Below, piece after piece: positions 7,780 through 16,976 of a stretch of DNA of 64,000 nucleotides. The DNA is from Chloroflexota bacterium (lineage in GTDB: Bacteria > Chloroflexota > UBA6077 > SHYK01): contig DASRDP010000093.1 in NCBI GenBank assembly GCA_035652535.1, positions 42,788 through 106,787 of the forward strand. Direction: 5' to 3'. The stretch's first letter is position 1. The number at the start of each line of letters is the position of its first letter. The position numbers were made by a program, and so were the translations under genes. The notes below the pieces were generated by a model, which was given only the letters and a program-made list of their open reading frames with translations, was not told where the DNA came from and searched no databases.

Positions 7780-10542
7780 TCAGCGAGCTGTTGGGCGCCG
7801 CCTGGCGACGAGCTTCTCCAACTCAACGGCCCAAAACACCAGCATGCCGAGCCCAGCCGCCAGGGCGCAGTCCCGCAGAGTGAGCGGCGCCACGTTGAGC
7901 ACGTGCCGCATGGCGGGCGTGGAAACGGCCCCGAGCTGCAATCCAAGGGTCAACACGACCGCGCCCAGCAGGGCGAGGTTCGTGTGCAGACCGATGCGGA
8001 ACACGGATTCACGCTCGGACCGCACTGCGATGACGTGCGCCATCTGGGCCACCACGAGCGTCGTGAAAAGCATGCTCTGCCATTGCGGCTGACCCGAGCG
8101 CCAGTAGCCATAGCCGACCCCGAGGACGATCAGGGCCATGAGGAGCCCGACCCATGCGATGTGGCCGCCCAGTCCTCGCGCCAGGATGCTCTCCCCGGGA
8201 CGGTAGGGTGGACGACGCATCGTTCCGCGCTCCGGCGGCTCGAGGTCGAGCGCGAGCGCCGGTAGCCCGTCGGTCACAAGGTTCACCCAGAGAATCTGCA
8301 GCGGCAACAGGGGCAACGGCATTCCCATGAGCGGGCCGATCAGCATGACCCACAGCTCGGCCGAGTTCGCGGTCATCAAGAAGCGGACGAACTTTCGAAT
8401 ATTGTCATAGATGACCCGGCCCTCCTCGACCGCGGCCACGATGGTAGAAAAGTTGTCATCCAACAGGACGATGTCGGCGGCTTCCTTCGCGACGTCGGTG
8501 CCGGCAGCGCCCATCGCCACGCCGACATCCGCCGCCCTGAGCGCCGGCGCATCGTTGACGCCGTCGCCCGTCATCGCCACGACATGGCCCCGCGTCTGGA
8601 GCGCGCGCACGATCCGCAGCTTGTGCTCGGGCGCTACCCGCGCAAACACCGGTACCCGTTCCACCGCGGCGCGCAGCTCGTCGGGCGACAGCCGGTCGAG
8701 ATCCGAGGCGCTCAACATCTGTCCATCGCGCGCGATGCCCACCGCGCGAGCGATCGCCAACGCCGTGAGGGGGTGATCTCCGGTGATCAGGATGGGGAGG
8801 ACCCCGGCCTCCCGGCAGGTCTCGACCGCCGCCCGCGCCTCAGGGCGGGGTGGATCGATGATGCCGACGAGACCCAGGAATACCAGATCTCGCTCGAGCG
8901 ATGCCGGCTCCCGGAAGTCTGTCGCGCCGTCGATAGGCCGCGCCGCCACCCCGAGCACGCGCATGCCCCGCTGTGCCATGCGGCTGCTGGATAACTCGAA
9001 CCGAGCGCGCAAGTCCGGTTCCAGCGGCTGCGCGCGAGACCCCACCAATACGTGCGTGGCGATGGGGAGGACTTGCTCGACCGCGCCCTTGGCGAAGGCG
9101 ACGTAGGCCGTGTCCGCCCCGCTGCGCCACGCCCGCCACGCTGGCAGGAGCGCAGCGGGAACCGTGTGCCCGACGGTGGGGACCGCGTGCACCGTCGTCA
9201 TTCGCTTGCGTACCGCGTCGAACGGGGCCTCGGCGATCCGCGGGAAGGCCCGGTCGAGTGCTGGCTTTTCCAGACCGAGCGCCGCCGCCGCGACACTCAG
9301 GGCGACCTCCGTGGGGTCGCCGAGCTGCTGCACGTCTCCCGACCCCGAACCAACGGGCTCGACGACCGCGTCGTTGCACAGCGCACCTGCCGCGAGAAGG
9401 AGAGCGATGGGCGTGCTCGAAGGCTGGTCCTGCAGCGCTGGCGGCGGCCCGGCCGCCTCCGCCCACCTCGCGACGAGCGCGCGGAAGTCGGTGACCTCGC
9501 CCGAGACCTCGATCTCGGCCACCTCCATCCGGTTTTGCGTGAGTGTGCCGGTCTTGTCGGTACAGATGACGGTGACCGAGCCGAGGCTCTCCACCGCGGA
9601 CAGCGTACGCACGAGGGCTCGCCGTTTGAGCATGCGCTGGGCGCCCAAAGCGAGGGCGATGGTCACGACCGCGGGCAGGCCCTCGGGAACGGCAGCGACG
9701 CCGAGGCTTATGGCGGTCAGGAACAGAAGGCGGGGCTCCTCATGGCGCAAGAGCCCGATTCCAAACATCATGCCGATCAGCACGAGCACGATCCCCACGA
9801 GCACGCGGCCGAGCTGGTCCATGCGCCGTTGGAGCGGTGTTGGCTCCCGCTCGACAGACGCCAGCATGGACGCGACACGGCCGATCGCTGTTGCTGTTCC
9901 CACCGCTGTCACGACGCCTGTTCCCCGCCCGGCGACCACGCTCGTCCCCATGAAGGCCATGTTGGCGCGGTCCGCCAGCGGAAGATCGGCCTGGTCGATC
10001 GCGGCGGTGTGCTTGTCCACTGGCGCCGACTCGCCGGTCAGGCTCGACTCCTGAACGCGCAGGCCCGCCACCTCGAGCAGCCGACAGTCCGCGGGCACGG
10101 CGGTGCCCGCGTCCAGGAGCACGACGTCGCCCGGGACGAGGTCGCGCGCGGCGATCTCGCGAACCCGTCCCTCTCGTCGCACTCGAACCGTCGGAGCCGA
10201 GACGCGCCGCAGCTCGGCCATCGCGCGCTCGGCGCGGTACTCCTGCCCGAAACCCAAGAAGGTGTTCAGGACCACGATGGCGAGGATTACCAGCGCATCG
10301 CCGACGTCACCTGTCAACAGGGAGATCGCGATCGCACCCAACAAGACGACGACCGTGAGCGATTTGACCTGGCTCCCGAGTATCAGCGCTGCGGTGCGCC
10401 GCTCCCGCTCGACCAGCTCGTTCGGGCCATGGGTGGCAAGGCGCCGGCGCGCCTCGGCGTCGGTGAGGCCGCGCGCCGGGTCGGACCCCAGCGAGCGGAC
10501 GGCAACCGCGGGATCGAGCCGGTACCAATCGTCCACGGCCAT
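7780..10542 (-). CDS. Cation-transporting P-type ATPase, Ca2+-ATPase (P2A-like)
   Basis: A 920-residue membrane pump with the complete P-type layout: N-terminal cation-ATPase domain, TGES actuator loop (about 169-172), the PEGLP motif of Ca2+/Na+ pumps in membrane helix 4 (about 286-290), phosphorylation motif DKTGTLTQNRM with Asp at about 329, nucleotide-binding KGAVE (about 486-490), and hinge TGDGVNDAPAL (about 658-668), followed by four to six C-terminal membrane helices. The PEGLP motif and length fit calcium or manganese export at the plasma membrane rather than heavy metals, and no N-terminal CxxC metal domain is present. ATG 10542 is used; GTG 10545 immediately before it is possible. 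It converges on the amidohydrolase at 7620. Confidence 0.95.
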   Translation of the reverse strand: MAVDDWYRLDPAVAVRSLGSDPARGLTDAEARRRLATHGPNELVERERRTAALILGSQVKSLTVVVLLGAIAISLLTGDVGDALVILAIVVLNTFLGFGQEYRAERAMAELRRVSAPTVRVRREGRVREIAARDLVPGDVVLLDAGTAVPADCRLLEVAGLRVQESSLTGESAPVDKHTAAIDQADLPLADRANMAFMGTSVVAGRGTGVVTAVGTATAIGRVASMLASVEREPTPLQRRMDQLGRVLVGIVLVLIGMMFGIGLLRHEEPRLLFLTAISLGVAAVPEGLPAVVTIALALGAQRMLKRRALVRTLSAVESLGSVTVICTDKTGTLTQNRMEVAEIEVSGEVTDFRALVARWAEAAGPPPALQDQPSSTPIALLLAAGALCNDAVVEPVGSGSGDVQQLGDPTEVALSVAAAALGLEKPALDRAFPRIAEAPFDAVRKRMTTVHAVPTVGHTVPAALLPAWRAWRSGADTAYVAFAKGAVEQVLPIATHVLVGSRAQPLEPDLRARFELSSSRMAQRGMRVLGVAARPIDGATDFREPASLERDLVFLGLVGIIDPPRPEARAAVETCREAGVLPILITGDHPLTALAIARAVGIARDGQMLSASDLDRLSPDELRAAVERVPVFARVAPEHKLRIVRALQTRGHVVAMTGDGVNDAPALRAADVGVAMGAAGTDVAKEAADIVLLDDNFSTIVAAVEEGRVIYDNIRKFVRFLMTANSAELWVMLIGPLMGMPLPLLPLQILWVNLVTDGLPALALDLEPPERGTMRRPPYRPGESILARGLGGHIAWVGLLMALIVLGVGYGYWRSGQPQWQSMLFTTLVVAQMAHVIAVRSERESVFRIGLHTNLALLGAVVLTLGLQLGAVSTPAMRHVLNVAPLTLRDCALAAGLGMLVFWAVELEKLVARRRPTAR

Positions 10543-10578
10543 CACACCTTCACACTATGGTGCCAACGCGGAATCGTA

Positions 10579-10607
10579 CTGACGCGCGGACGTCGCGGCG
10601 ATATAAC
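10579..10607 (+). promoter_or_regulatory. Putative sigma-70 promoter for methyltransferase 10644
   Basis: CTGACG at 10579-10584 and TATAAC at 10602-10607 are separated by 17 bases, placing transcription start near 10614, ahead of the ribosome site at 10631. The -35 is only a 4 of 6 match. Confidence 0.35.
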
Positions 10608-10643
10608 CGATCCATCGATGCGCAAGAGAGAGGAGGCGGCAGC

Positions 10644-11423
10644 GTGACACAGTCGGATCCTCGGGGGATGCACGACTGGCACTCCCCGACGTACGTCCAG
10701 GAGTGGATCGGCGGCTACACCAGCGACGAGCGCAAGCGATCGCTCCGGCGCATCCCGTACCTGGTCCCCTTCGATCCTGGAGAGCGGATTCGCGTTCTGG
10801 ACGTCGGCGGCGGGTGGGGGCCGGTGACCACGGAAGTCCTCGAGGTGTTTCCCAACGCTGAGGTGGTCCTTCATGACTTCTCCGAGCCGATGCTGAGGGA
10901 AGCGGCATCGCGCCTGGCTCGCTTCGGCGATGCCGTCCGCTACGTCCGCGGCGACCTGCTCTCCGCCGAATGGAAGGACGAGATCGTCGGGCAGTTCAAC
11001 GCCGTGGTCTCGTCGCTCGCCATCCACAACGTTCGCTTCCCGGATCGCATCCGCGCGATCTACGGCGAAATCTTTTCGCTGGTGGCGCCGGGCGGCTGCT
11101 TCATCAACCTGGACCAGGTGGCCACGGGGAGCCTCGCAGCCAATGCGAGTCGCCACGCGCAGCAGATGGAGCGGCGGCAGCATCTCTACGACGAGACGGG
11201 GCAGTGGGCAACGCTGGAGGAGATCGGCGAGCAGGGCGGGCACGGTCGACCTGCCCACGCGACCGCGCAGCCCGATCCCGAGACGCTCCGCCGCATCGCC
11301 GCGGCCGAGCCAGCCACGCTGGCCAATCAGCTCCGCTGGCTCCGTGAGGTGGGCTTCGATGACGTCGACTGCTTTGGCCGCGAGCGCACCAGCGCGTTGA
11401 TCGGCGCGTTTCGAGCACCGTGA
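10644..11423 (+). CDS. Class I SAM-dependent methyltransferase
   Basis: A 259-residue Rossmann methyltransferase. Motif I is VLDVGGGWGPVT (about residues 51-62) and the acidic end of strand 2 is in VVLHDFSEPML. The segment FNAVVSSLAIHNV corresponds to the motif IV region that usually contacts the substrate. GTG 10644 was chosen because AGGAGG at 10631 is seven bases upstream; the frame stays open further back but without family sequence. The C-terminal part (AAAEPATLANQLRWLREVGFDDV) is typical of methyltransferases acting on small molecules. It is divergent from the P-ATPase and ends at a strong terminator. The substrate is not identifiable. Confidence 0.88.
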   Translation: MTQSDPRGMHDWHSPTYVQEWIGGYTSDERKRSLRRIPYLVPFDPGERIRVLDVGGGWGPVTTEVLEVFPNAEVVLHDFSEPMLREAASRLARFGDAVRYVRGDLLSAEWKDEIVGQFNAVVSSLAIHNVRFPDRIRAIYGEIFSLVAPGGCFINLDQVATGSLAANASRHAQQMERRQHLYDETGQWATLEEIGEQGGHGRPAHATAQPDPETLRRIAAAEPATLANQLRWLREVGFDDVDCFGRERTSALIGAFRAP

Positions 11424-11425
11424 AT

Positions 11426-11467
11426 CAATGCAGGAGCGGTCCGGTGATTCGGACCGCTCCTGCATTG
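11426..11467. terminator. Perfect 18-bp bidirectional terminator hairpin
   Basis: The arms 11426-11443 and 11450-11467 are perfectly complementary over 18 base pairs around a 6-base loop (gtgatt). The hairpin begins two bases after the methyltransferase stop codon and lies between two converging genes, so it can stop transcription from either side. There is no long U-tract on either strand. Confidence 0.8.
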
Positions 11468-11510
11468 TGTCTATTCGCGCTCACAGCCCATCAGCCTGGG
11501 CGCGGGCGTC

Positions 11511-12608
11511 CTATGCGCGAGCTCGGCGCCGCGGATGGTCCATCGTGACCTCCGCGCCGTTCTTCCGACACTCGGACTCGAAGCGATCAAAGACGTCCGG
11601 GTCCTCATCCTCGTACTCGATCTGCCAGCCGCCCTCTTTCTCGCTCAGGTCGGCTCCCTGGTGGTTCGCCATCGTGTTGCCGACGTAGAGGCCGCCGAAG
11701 GTGTACGCCAGATAGCGCGCCGGCTCCGGGCCGCTGTTGAAGTGCTGATGGTACTGGCCATCCATCGGTGAGAAGATGGAGCCCTCTTTCCACGGCACCA
11801 TCTGCTTTTCCTTGTCGCCCTTGAACCAGAGCAGCGAGTAGCCGATGCCGCTCAAGATGATGATCTCCGCGCCCGGGCCGTGATGGTGCGCCTTCTTGTA
11901 GCTCCCCGGAGGAAATTCGCTCATGTGGGCCGACATTGCATTGCCCGACATGACGAAGAACATGTTCGTGCCGCCGGCGCCCCGCTCCTTCCAACTCTCG
12001 AGCTTGAAGGAGCGCGTGTCGGGAATGAAGTTCGTCTGCCACCGGCGAATGCCGATCTTCTTGCCCGGATCGGTGAAGTAGTCGTCCTCGCCGCTGTATC
12101 GATCCTTGAACACGTAGTCGGTGTTGAAGGGGAACTCCTGGTCCCGAACCGCGTTCATCTGCAGCGGGCACGTCGTCGCGGTGAAGAGTCGGGCCGGCTT
12201 CTGTCCATCGAGGTTGAAGTGCTGATAGTAGCAATTCAGGGGCGGGGAGAAGAGGCTACCGGCCTGCCACTCCACCGTCTGCTTCTTGGTCGATCCGGGC
12301 TGCCAGATGGTGGTGGCGCCGCGCCCATCGACCACGTAGTAGGTGGACTCGAAGAGGTGGTGCAGCTCCTTGGTCTGTCCGCCCGGGGCGATCTCCATCA
12401 GCCAGCCGTCGTTCTGCTCCTGGGCGGCGAGGTTGATGATGGCGCCCTTCTGCCCGATCCGCTCCCACGGCTTGACATCCGCGGTATGGAGATCCGAAAC
12501 GTGGGAGCCCTCATAGACGGGCACGCCCTCTTCGGCCTTCCAGAGCGAGTAGGCCGTGGGGCCCCGGGTCCAATTCGCGCGGGTGCTACCGTTTTCCTGC
12601 TCGGTCAC
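11511..12608 (-). CDS. Two-domain cupin (bicupin) protein
   Basis: A 365-residue protein with two beta-barrel cupin modules. The first carries GGQTKELHHLFESTYYVVDG (about residues 75-95) and the second YKKAHHHGPGAEIIILSGIG (about 250-270). Paired His residues and a downstream Glu form the usual metal site. GTG 12608 is selected because GGAGG lies seven bases upstream; ATG 12626 is poorly placed. There is no signal peptide, so it is probably cytosolic. Bicupins include gentisate-type dioxygenases, oxalate decarboxylases and isomerases, and I cannot assign one. It follows the dehydrogenase of the glycerate operon on the same strand after 113 bases. Confidence 0.85.
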   Translation of the reverse strand: MTEQENGSTRANWTRGPTAYSLWKAEEGVPVYEGSHVSDLHTADVKPWERIGQKGAIINLAAQEQNDGWLMEIAPGGQTKELHHLFESTYYVVDGRGATTIWQPGSTKKQTVEWQAGSLFSPPLNCYYQHFNLDGQKPARLFTATTCPLQMNAVRDQEFPFNTDYVFKDRYSGEDDYFTDPGKKIGIRRWQTNFIPDTRSFKLESWKERGAGGTNMFFVMSGNAMSAHMSEFPPGSYKKAHHHGPGAEIIILSGIGYSLLWFKGDKEKQMVPWKEGSIFSPMDGQYHQHFNSGPEPARYLAYTFGGLYVGNTMANHQGADLSEKEGGWQIEYEDEDPDVFDRFESECRKNGAEVTMDHPRRRARA

Positions 12609-12721
12609 GATCGATCCTCCGAACATTCTGTTCCGCCGCCGCCGTTTGGGAGCCAGACAGCCCGAGCAGCGGCGCGCCGGTGGGGTGGTCTAACCGATGA
12701 TACAAGAATGAGACCCGGCAG

Positions 12722-13594
12722 TCACTCGCCATCCGCGACGGGCGCCTCGTCCCATAGGCGCACGAGCGCCGCCATGTCCTCCTGCGCGAGGCCGCGGGCG
12801 CTGGCCTCGAGGAATCGCTGCTCGACGAGCGCGCCCAGGAGAAGCGGCACTCCCGACCGCATCCCTTCTCCGTGAATAAGCCCCAGGTCTTTGAGGATGA
12901 GCCCGACCGGCGTGGCCGGCGTGTAGTCGTTGGCGATGATGCGCGGGAGGTTGCGACGGAGCATCGTCGACGACCCGAAGGATGTCCCGACCAGGTCGAG
13001 GACGACCTGGAGATCCGCGCCCAGCTTCGCGCCAAACACCGCCGCTTCTGAGGCGGCCGCCGTGTGAATCGCGACCAGGAGCTGATTGACCAGCTTGATC
13101 ACCTGGCCCGCGCCCACGGGGCCGCACAGGCGGACGTTCTCCCCGAAGGCGCGAAACACGGGCTCGGCGGCGACGAAGGTGTCGGCCTCGCCGCCGACCA
13201 TCACCGTCAGCGTGCCTGCCTGCGCGCCCGCGGGTCCACCGGACATCGGGGCGTCCAGAAACGTGGCGCCGCGCTCGGCGAGGCGCTGGGCGCAGCGGCG
13301 GTTCAGCTCGGGACTCACGGTCGAGTGGTCTGCGAAAATTTGCCCGCGATGTGCCGCGCCGACGAGCTGGCTGTACACGTCCTCCACGCTCTCTGGCGTC
13401 GGGAGGGCCGTCATCACCATCTCGGCCCGTGCCGCCACGTCCGACGCCGAGCTGCCGATGCGCGCGCCGCGCTCCGCAAGCGCGTCCATGGGGCCGCGGG
13501 ATCGATTGAACACGTGCACGACGTGGCCAGCGGCAAGCAATCGCTCCACCATTGGACGCCCCATCTTGCCGAGGCCAACGAAGCCCAGCTCCAT
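12722..13594 (-). CDS. Beta-hydroxyacid dehydrogenase, probably tartronate semialdehyde reductase
   Basis: A 290-residue NAD(P)-dependent oxidoreductase of the 3-hydroxyisobutyrate/tartronate-semialdehyde reductase family. The cofactor motif GFVGLGKMG sits at residues 4-12, the substrate loop DAPMSGGPAGAQAGTLTVMV at about 117-136, and the catalytic Lys in GAGQVIKLVNQLL at about 165-177. ATG 13594 follows GGGAGG at 8 bases. It starts immediately after the stop of glycerate kinase, reproducing the GarR/GlxR-GarK/GlxK pair in which tartronate semialdehyde is reduced to glycerate and then phosphorylated. The specific substrate rests on this neighbourhood, not on residues I can see. Confidence 0.9.
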   Translation of the reverse strand: MELGFVGLGKMGRPMVERLLAAGHVVHVFNRSRGPMDALAERGARIGSSASDVAARAEMVMTALPTPESVEDVYSQLVGAAHRGQIFADHSTVSPELNRRCAQRLAERGATFLDAPMSGGPAGAQAGTLTVMVGGEADTFVAAEPVFRAFGENVRLCGPVGAGQVIKLVNQLLVAIHTAAASEAAVFGAKLGADLQVVLDLVGTSFGSSTMLRRNLPRIIANDYTPATPVGLILKDLGLIHGEGMRSGVPLLLGALVEQRFLEASARGLAQEDMAALVRLWDEAPVADGE

Positions 13595-13595
13595 G

Positions 13596-14810
13596 TCACG
13601 CGCCTCCCTCAGCACGCTGCGGGGCCAACCGCTCCAGCTCCTCCGCGACGACCGCCATCGCCGTCTGCCGTAACAACGTTCCCGCCTCCGCGACCGCGCG
13701 CTCTTCGCCGTACCGCTCGGTCAGGCTGACGATCCGGCACACGTAGCCGCCCTTCGAGGGGTCGGTGCAATCGGCGGCACCGGCTCCGGTCCCGCCGACG
13801 ATGGCGATGGTTGGGACCCCCGCGCGACGCGCCGCGGCCGCCACACCGGCGACCGCCTTGCCCTGTAGCGTCTGGCGGTCGAGCCGCCCTTCGCCCGTCA
13901 GCACGAGCGTCGCGCGGCGACTACGCGCGGCGAAGCCGACAGCGTCGAGCACCAGGTCGATCCCCGGCGCGAGCCGCGCGCCGCACAACGCGGCGAGCCC
14001 GAAGGCGGCGCCGCCCGCCGCGCCGGCCCCCGGCGTCCGAGAGTCGAAGTCGACGAGGCCTGCCAGGTTGGCGAGGCCGTGCTCCAACGCGCGCACCTGG
14101 TCCGGCGTCGCCCCCTTCTGCGGACCGTACAGGGCCGCGGCGCCCTCGGGCCCGAGGAGCGGGCTCTGGACATCGCACGCGACATCGATGGCTGGTAGGC
14201 CCCGGGGAGGAACGACCTGGCGCACGAGCGACAGCATCTCGCCGGTCATCGGCCATCGCACAGGCCGACCGTTCGCGTCCAGGAACATCGCGCCGAGGGC
14301 CTGCGCCAGTCCCGCTCCTCCGTCGCACGTCGCGCTTCCGCCGACGCAGACGATGACCCGGGCGCAGCCCAAGTCGGCCGCGCGCCGAATGAGCTGGCCG
14401 GTGCCGTAGGTCGTGGTGCGCGTTGGGTCCCGTCGGTGCAGCGGGACGAGCCCCAGTCCGGCGGTCTCGGCCAGCTCGACGATGCCAATGGTCCCTCCGG
14501 CAGCCAGACCGAATCGCGCGCTGACCGGGCTCCCGAGCGGACCCGTCACCACGGCCCTCTCGATTCGCCCGCCCATCGCGTCAATGAGCGCATCGAGGGA
14601 GCCTTCGCCGCCGTCGGCGACGGGGCAGACATCTACGGCGATTTCTGACCCGAGAGAGCGGACGCCAGCTGCCATGGCCTGCGCGGCGGCCCGCGCGGAC
14701 AGAGTCTCTTTGAAGCTCGCGGGCGCGCAGAGGACGCGGAGGCCGCCGTCGTTAAGCGGCGACGCCACGGCCTGAGCGGTTGCGCCACGGTTGGTCGTAG
14801 CGCTATGCAT
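13596..14810 (-). CDS. Glycerate 2-kinase
   Basis: A 404-residue member of the GarK/GlxK glycerate kinase family, which phosphorylates D-glycerate with ATP in the cytosol. Family features are VLCAPASFKETLSA near the N-terminus, VCPVADGGEGSLDAL (about 60-75), and the C-terminal VLTGEGRLDRQTLQGKAVAG. ATG 14810 overlaps the preceding monooxygenase-like gene by eight bases; the conserved core begins at residue 24, and a GTG at 14768 is an alternative. Its stop abuts the start of the reductase, so the two form a coupled pair. Length is slightly above the usual 380 because of the extra N-terminus. Confidence 0.93.
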   Translation of the reverse strand: MHSATTNRGATAQAVASPLNDGGLRVLCAPASFKETLSARAAAQAMAAGVRSLGSEIAVDVCPVADGGEGSLDALIDAMGGRIERAVVTGPLGSPVSARFGLAAGGTIGIVELAETAGLGLVPLHRRDPTRTTTYGTGQLIRRAADLGCARVIVCVGGSATCDGGAGLAQALGAMFLDANGRPVRWPMTGEMLSLVRQVVPPRGLPAIDVACDVQSPLLGPEGAAALYGPQKGATPDQVRALEHGLANLAGLVDFDSRTPGAGAAGGAAFGLAALCGARLAPGIDLVLDAVGFAARSRRATLVLTGEGRLDRQTLQGKAVAGVAAAARRAGVPTIAIVGGTGAGAADCTDPSKGGYVCRIVSLTERYGEERAVAEAGTLLRQTAMAVVAEELERLAPQRAEGGA

Positions 14811-15096
14811 CCATCTTCACGAAGAAGGAGACGTCGCGCGACTCGAGCTGTGGAATCGCCTCGCCCACGACGTACCGCTGAAAATGCTCCGTCGCGCGGT
14901 GGGCCTCGTATCCCGCGGCGTCGACGTACACCTCGTAGAGGAAGAAGAGCCGCGGGTCCGCGAGCGCGCGATGCGGCTCGTACGTGAGGCAGCCCGGCTC
15001 GGCGCGCGAGAGCGGCGTCATCCTCTCGATCACGCGCGCCACCGCGTCTTCACTCCCCGGCTTCGCTCGCCACATGGCTGCGACGACATACGCCAC
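14803..15096 (-). CDS. Antibiotic biosynthesis monooxygenase (ABM)-fold small protein
   Basis: A 97-residue protein of the ABM ferredoxin-like dimeric fold (cofactor-free quinone monooxygenases and relatives). Visible features are VVAAMWRAKPGSEDAVARVI at the N-terminus, the conserved EPGCLTYEPHRAL turn, and the FFLYEVYVDAAGYEAHRATE strand-helix unit. GTG 15096 follows GGGAGG at close spacing. It is first in a minus-strand operon with glycerate kinase and the reductase, overlapping the kinase start. Oxygenation, haem handling and signalling roles all exist in this fold, so the activity is open. Confidence 0.85.
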   Translation of the reverse strand: MAYVVAAMWRAKPGSEDAVARVIERMTPLSRAEPGCLTYEPHRALADPRLFFLYEVYVDAAGYEAHRATEHFQRYVVGEAIPQLESRDVSFFVKMDA

Positions 15097-15245
15097 GCGC
15101 CCTCCCGTATCGCTGTCTCTCGGGGTTCGCTTGTTTCAAGTATGGACACGCGAGACCCCGGCATCAACCGGCCGTTCGCCAGGCGTGCGAAATGCGACGC
15201 ATGGTATGGTTCTGCAAGATTCCCTGTGGATTGAGATCCCGAGGT

Positions 15246-16976
15246 ATGCTCACGTTGCGCCTGTCCTGCACACTCCCTATCGTCCTTGTCTGTCTCACGA
15301 TCGTGGCCGCATGCGCACCGGGCGGCCCTGGGCAAACGGGCGCTGCGCCAAGCGCTCCAGCCTCTGGCGCGCCTTCGGCGCGAACCCTCGTGGCAGCCGT
15401 GCGGGTCGAGCCGGAGAGCCTCGCCACACGACCGCCCCAGGAGGCCGGCGTCGCCCTGTACCTGACGAAGGGCATGTTCAACGCCGAGCTGGCAGTGCTC
15501 GACACCCATGAAGTCGCGCAGCCGAACCTCGCGGAGTCGCTCCCGCAGCTCAACACGGACACGTGGCGCGTGTTCCCCGACGGGCGAATGCAGACCACAT
15601 ATCGCCTTAAACCCAACCTGACCTGGCACGACGGCGCGCCCCTCACCGCCGACGACTTCGTCTTCGCGTGGCAAACGTACACCCTGCCACAGCTTGGTCA
15701 GGCACGGCTGCAGCCGTGGAACGCCATCGAGGACGTGTCCGCCGCCGATGATCGAACCGTCGTGGTCCGCTGGAGCCGCCCATACCCGGATGCCGGCTCG
15801 CTGACGGGCCGCAATCGCGCCTTTCCGCCCCTCCCGCGTCACCTCCTACAGGAGATCGCTCAGCCCGATCAGGTGGATGCGCTCGTCAACTCGTCATACT
15901 GGACGCGCGACTTCGTCGGGCTGGGACCGTTCAAGCTGGATCGCTGGGAGCCCGGCGCGTTCATCGATGCGTCCGCATTCGACGGTTATGCGCGTGGGAG
16001 GGCCAAGATCGAACGCATCCATATGTTGTTCATGAGCGACGCCAGCACGGTTCTCGCAAACCTGTTGGGCGGCCAGGTCCATCTCTCCGCCGACACGTCG
16101 CTGCGCCTCGAAGAGGCGCAGACGCTCAAGGGGGAGTGGGGACCTCGAGGTCTCGGTACGGTGCTTGAGCACCCGAACCAGTGGCGCGCCACCAACTTCC
16201 AGTTTCGCCCCGAGATTGTGAGCCCGCGCGCGCTCCTGGACGTCCGCGTGCGGAAAGCCCTTGCCTATGCCGTCGATAAGGACGCGATCAATGACGCGCT
16301 CTACCACGGCTCCGGCGTCACATCAGACTTCATCATCTCCCCGGCGTCGGAATGGGGACCGGCGGTGGTGCGGGAAATGGTCAAGTACCCCTTCGATCTT
16401 CGCCAGTCGGACCGGCTCATGACCGAGGCGGGCTTCACGCGGGGACCGGATGGAACGTACGCGAACCCGTCCGGCGGCCGCTTCACCGCCGAGATCCAGA
16501 CGAACGGCGCAGCCGACAACTCCGCCGAGCAGTCGATCCTGGCGAGCGGCTGGCGGCAGGCTGGCTTTGACGTCCAGGAATCGATCCTGCCGGCTGCCCT
16601 CGCTCAGGATGGGCAGGCCCGCGCGTCCTTCTCGTCGATGTTCACCAACAACACGAACTCCGGCGAGGCGAGCCTCCTGGCGTTCACGTCGCGAGGAATT
16701 CCGACCGCCGATAACCACTGGACCGGCGGCAACCGGGGCGGGTGGTCCAACGCCGACTACGACCGCTTGGCTCGCGAGTTCGACACCACGCTGGATCACG
16801 ATGAGCGGATGGCGCAGATCGGGCAGATGGCAAAGCTGTTCACAGATGACGTGGCGTCGATTTCGCTCTTCTTCCGGACCCAGCCGTGGGCGTTCGTGTC
16901 AAGCCTCAGCGGGCTCGAGGTCGTAGGCCCCGAGGCCAGCATGGCGTGGAACATTAACGCGTGGGAGTTCCGCTAG
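15246..16976 (+). CDS. Family-5 ABC transporter solute-binding lipoprotein
   Basis: A 576-residue binding protein with a lipoprotein signal ending VAAC (Cys23) and a Gly/Pro/Ala-rich linker. Lobe-I motif LTWHDGAPLTADDFVFAW lies near 125-142, and LLDVRVRKALAYAVDKDAIN near 330. ATG 15246 is used because it opens the signal peptide; the ribosome site is weak and the frame remains open to 15192, so the start is uncertain. It overlaps the converging unknown gene by four bases. It is closely related in its motifs to the proteins at 1, 3267 and 59742 and, like them, has no transporter genes beside it. Confidence 0.92.
   Translation: MLTLRLSCTLPIVLVCLTIVAACAPGGPGQTGAAPSAPASGAPSARTLVAAVRVEPESLATRPPQEAGVALYLTKGMFNAELAVLDTHEVAQPNLAESLPQLNTDTWRVFPDGRMQTTYRLKPNLTWHDGAPLTADDFVFAWQTYTLPQLGQARLQPWNAIEDVSAADDRTVVVRWSRPYPDAGSLTGRNRAFPPLPRHLLQEIAQPDQVDALVNSSYWTRDFVGLGPFKLDRWEPGAFIDASAFDGYARGRAKIERIHMLFMSDASTVLANLLGGQVHLSADTSLRLEEAQTLKGEWGPRGLGTVLEHPNQWRATNFQFRPEIVSPRALLDVRVRKALAYAVDKDAINDALYHGSGVTSDFIISPASEWGPAVVREMVKYPFDLRQSDRLMTEAGFTRGPDGTYANPSGGRFTAEIQTNGAADNSAEQSILASGWRQAGFDVQESILPAALAQDGQARASFSSMFTNNTNSGEASLLAFTSRGIPTADNHWTGGNRGGWSNADYDRLAREFDTTLDHDERMAQIGQMAKLFTDDVASISLFFRTQPWAFVSSLSGLEVVGPEASMAWNINAWEFR

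Noticed and set aside
9052..10647. A 531-residue plus-strand open frame opposite the P-type ATPase
   Set aside because: No family motif, composition dominated by Arg, His and Asp, and complete overlap with a well-supported pump gene.
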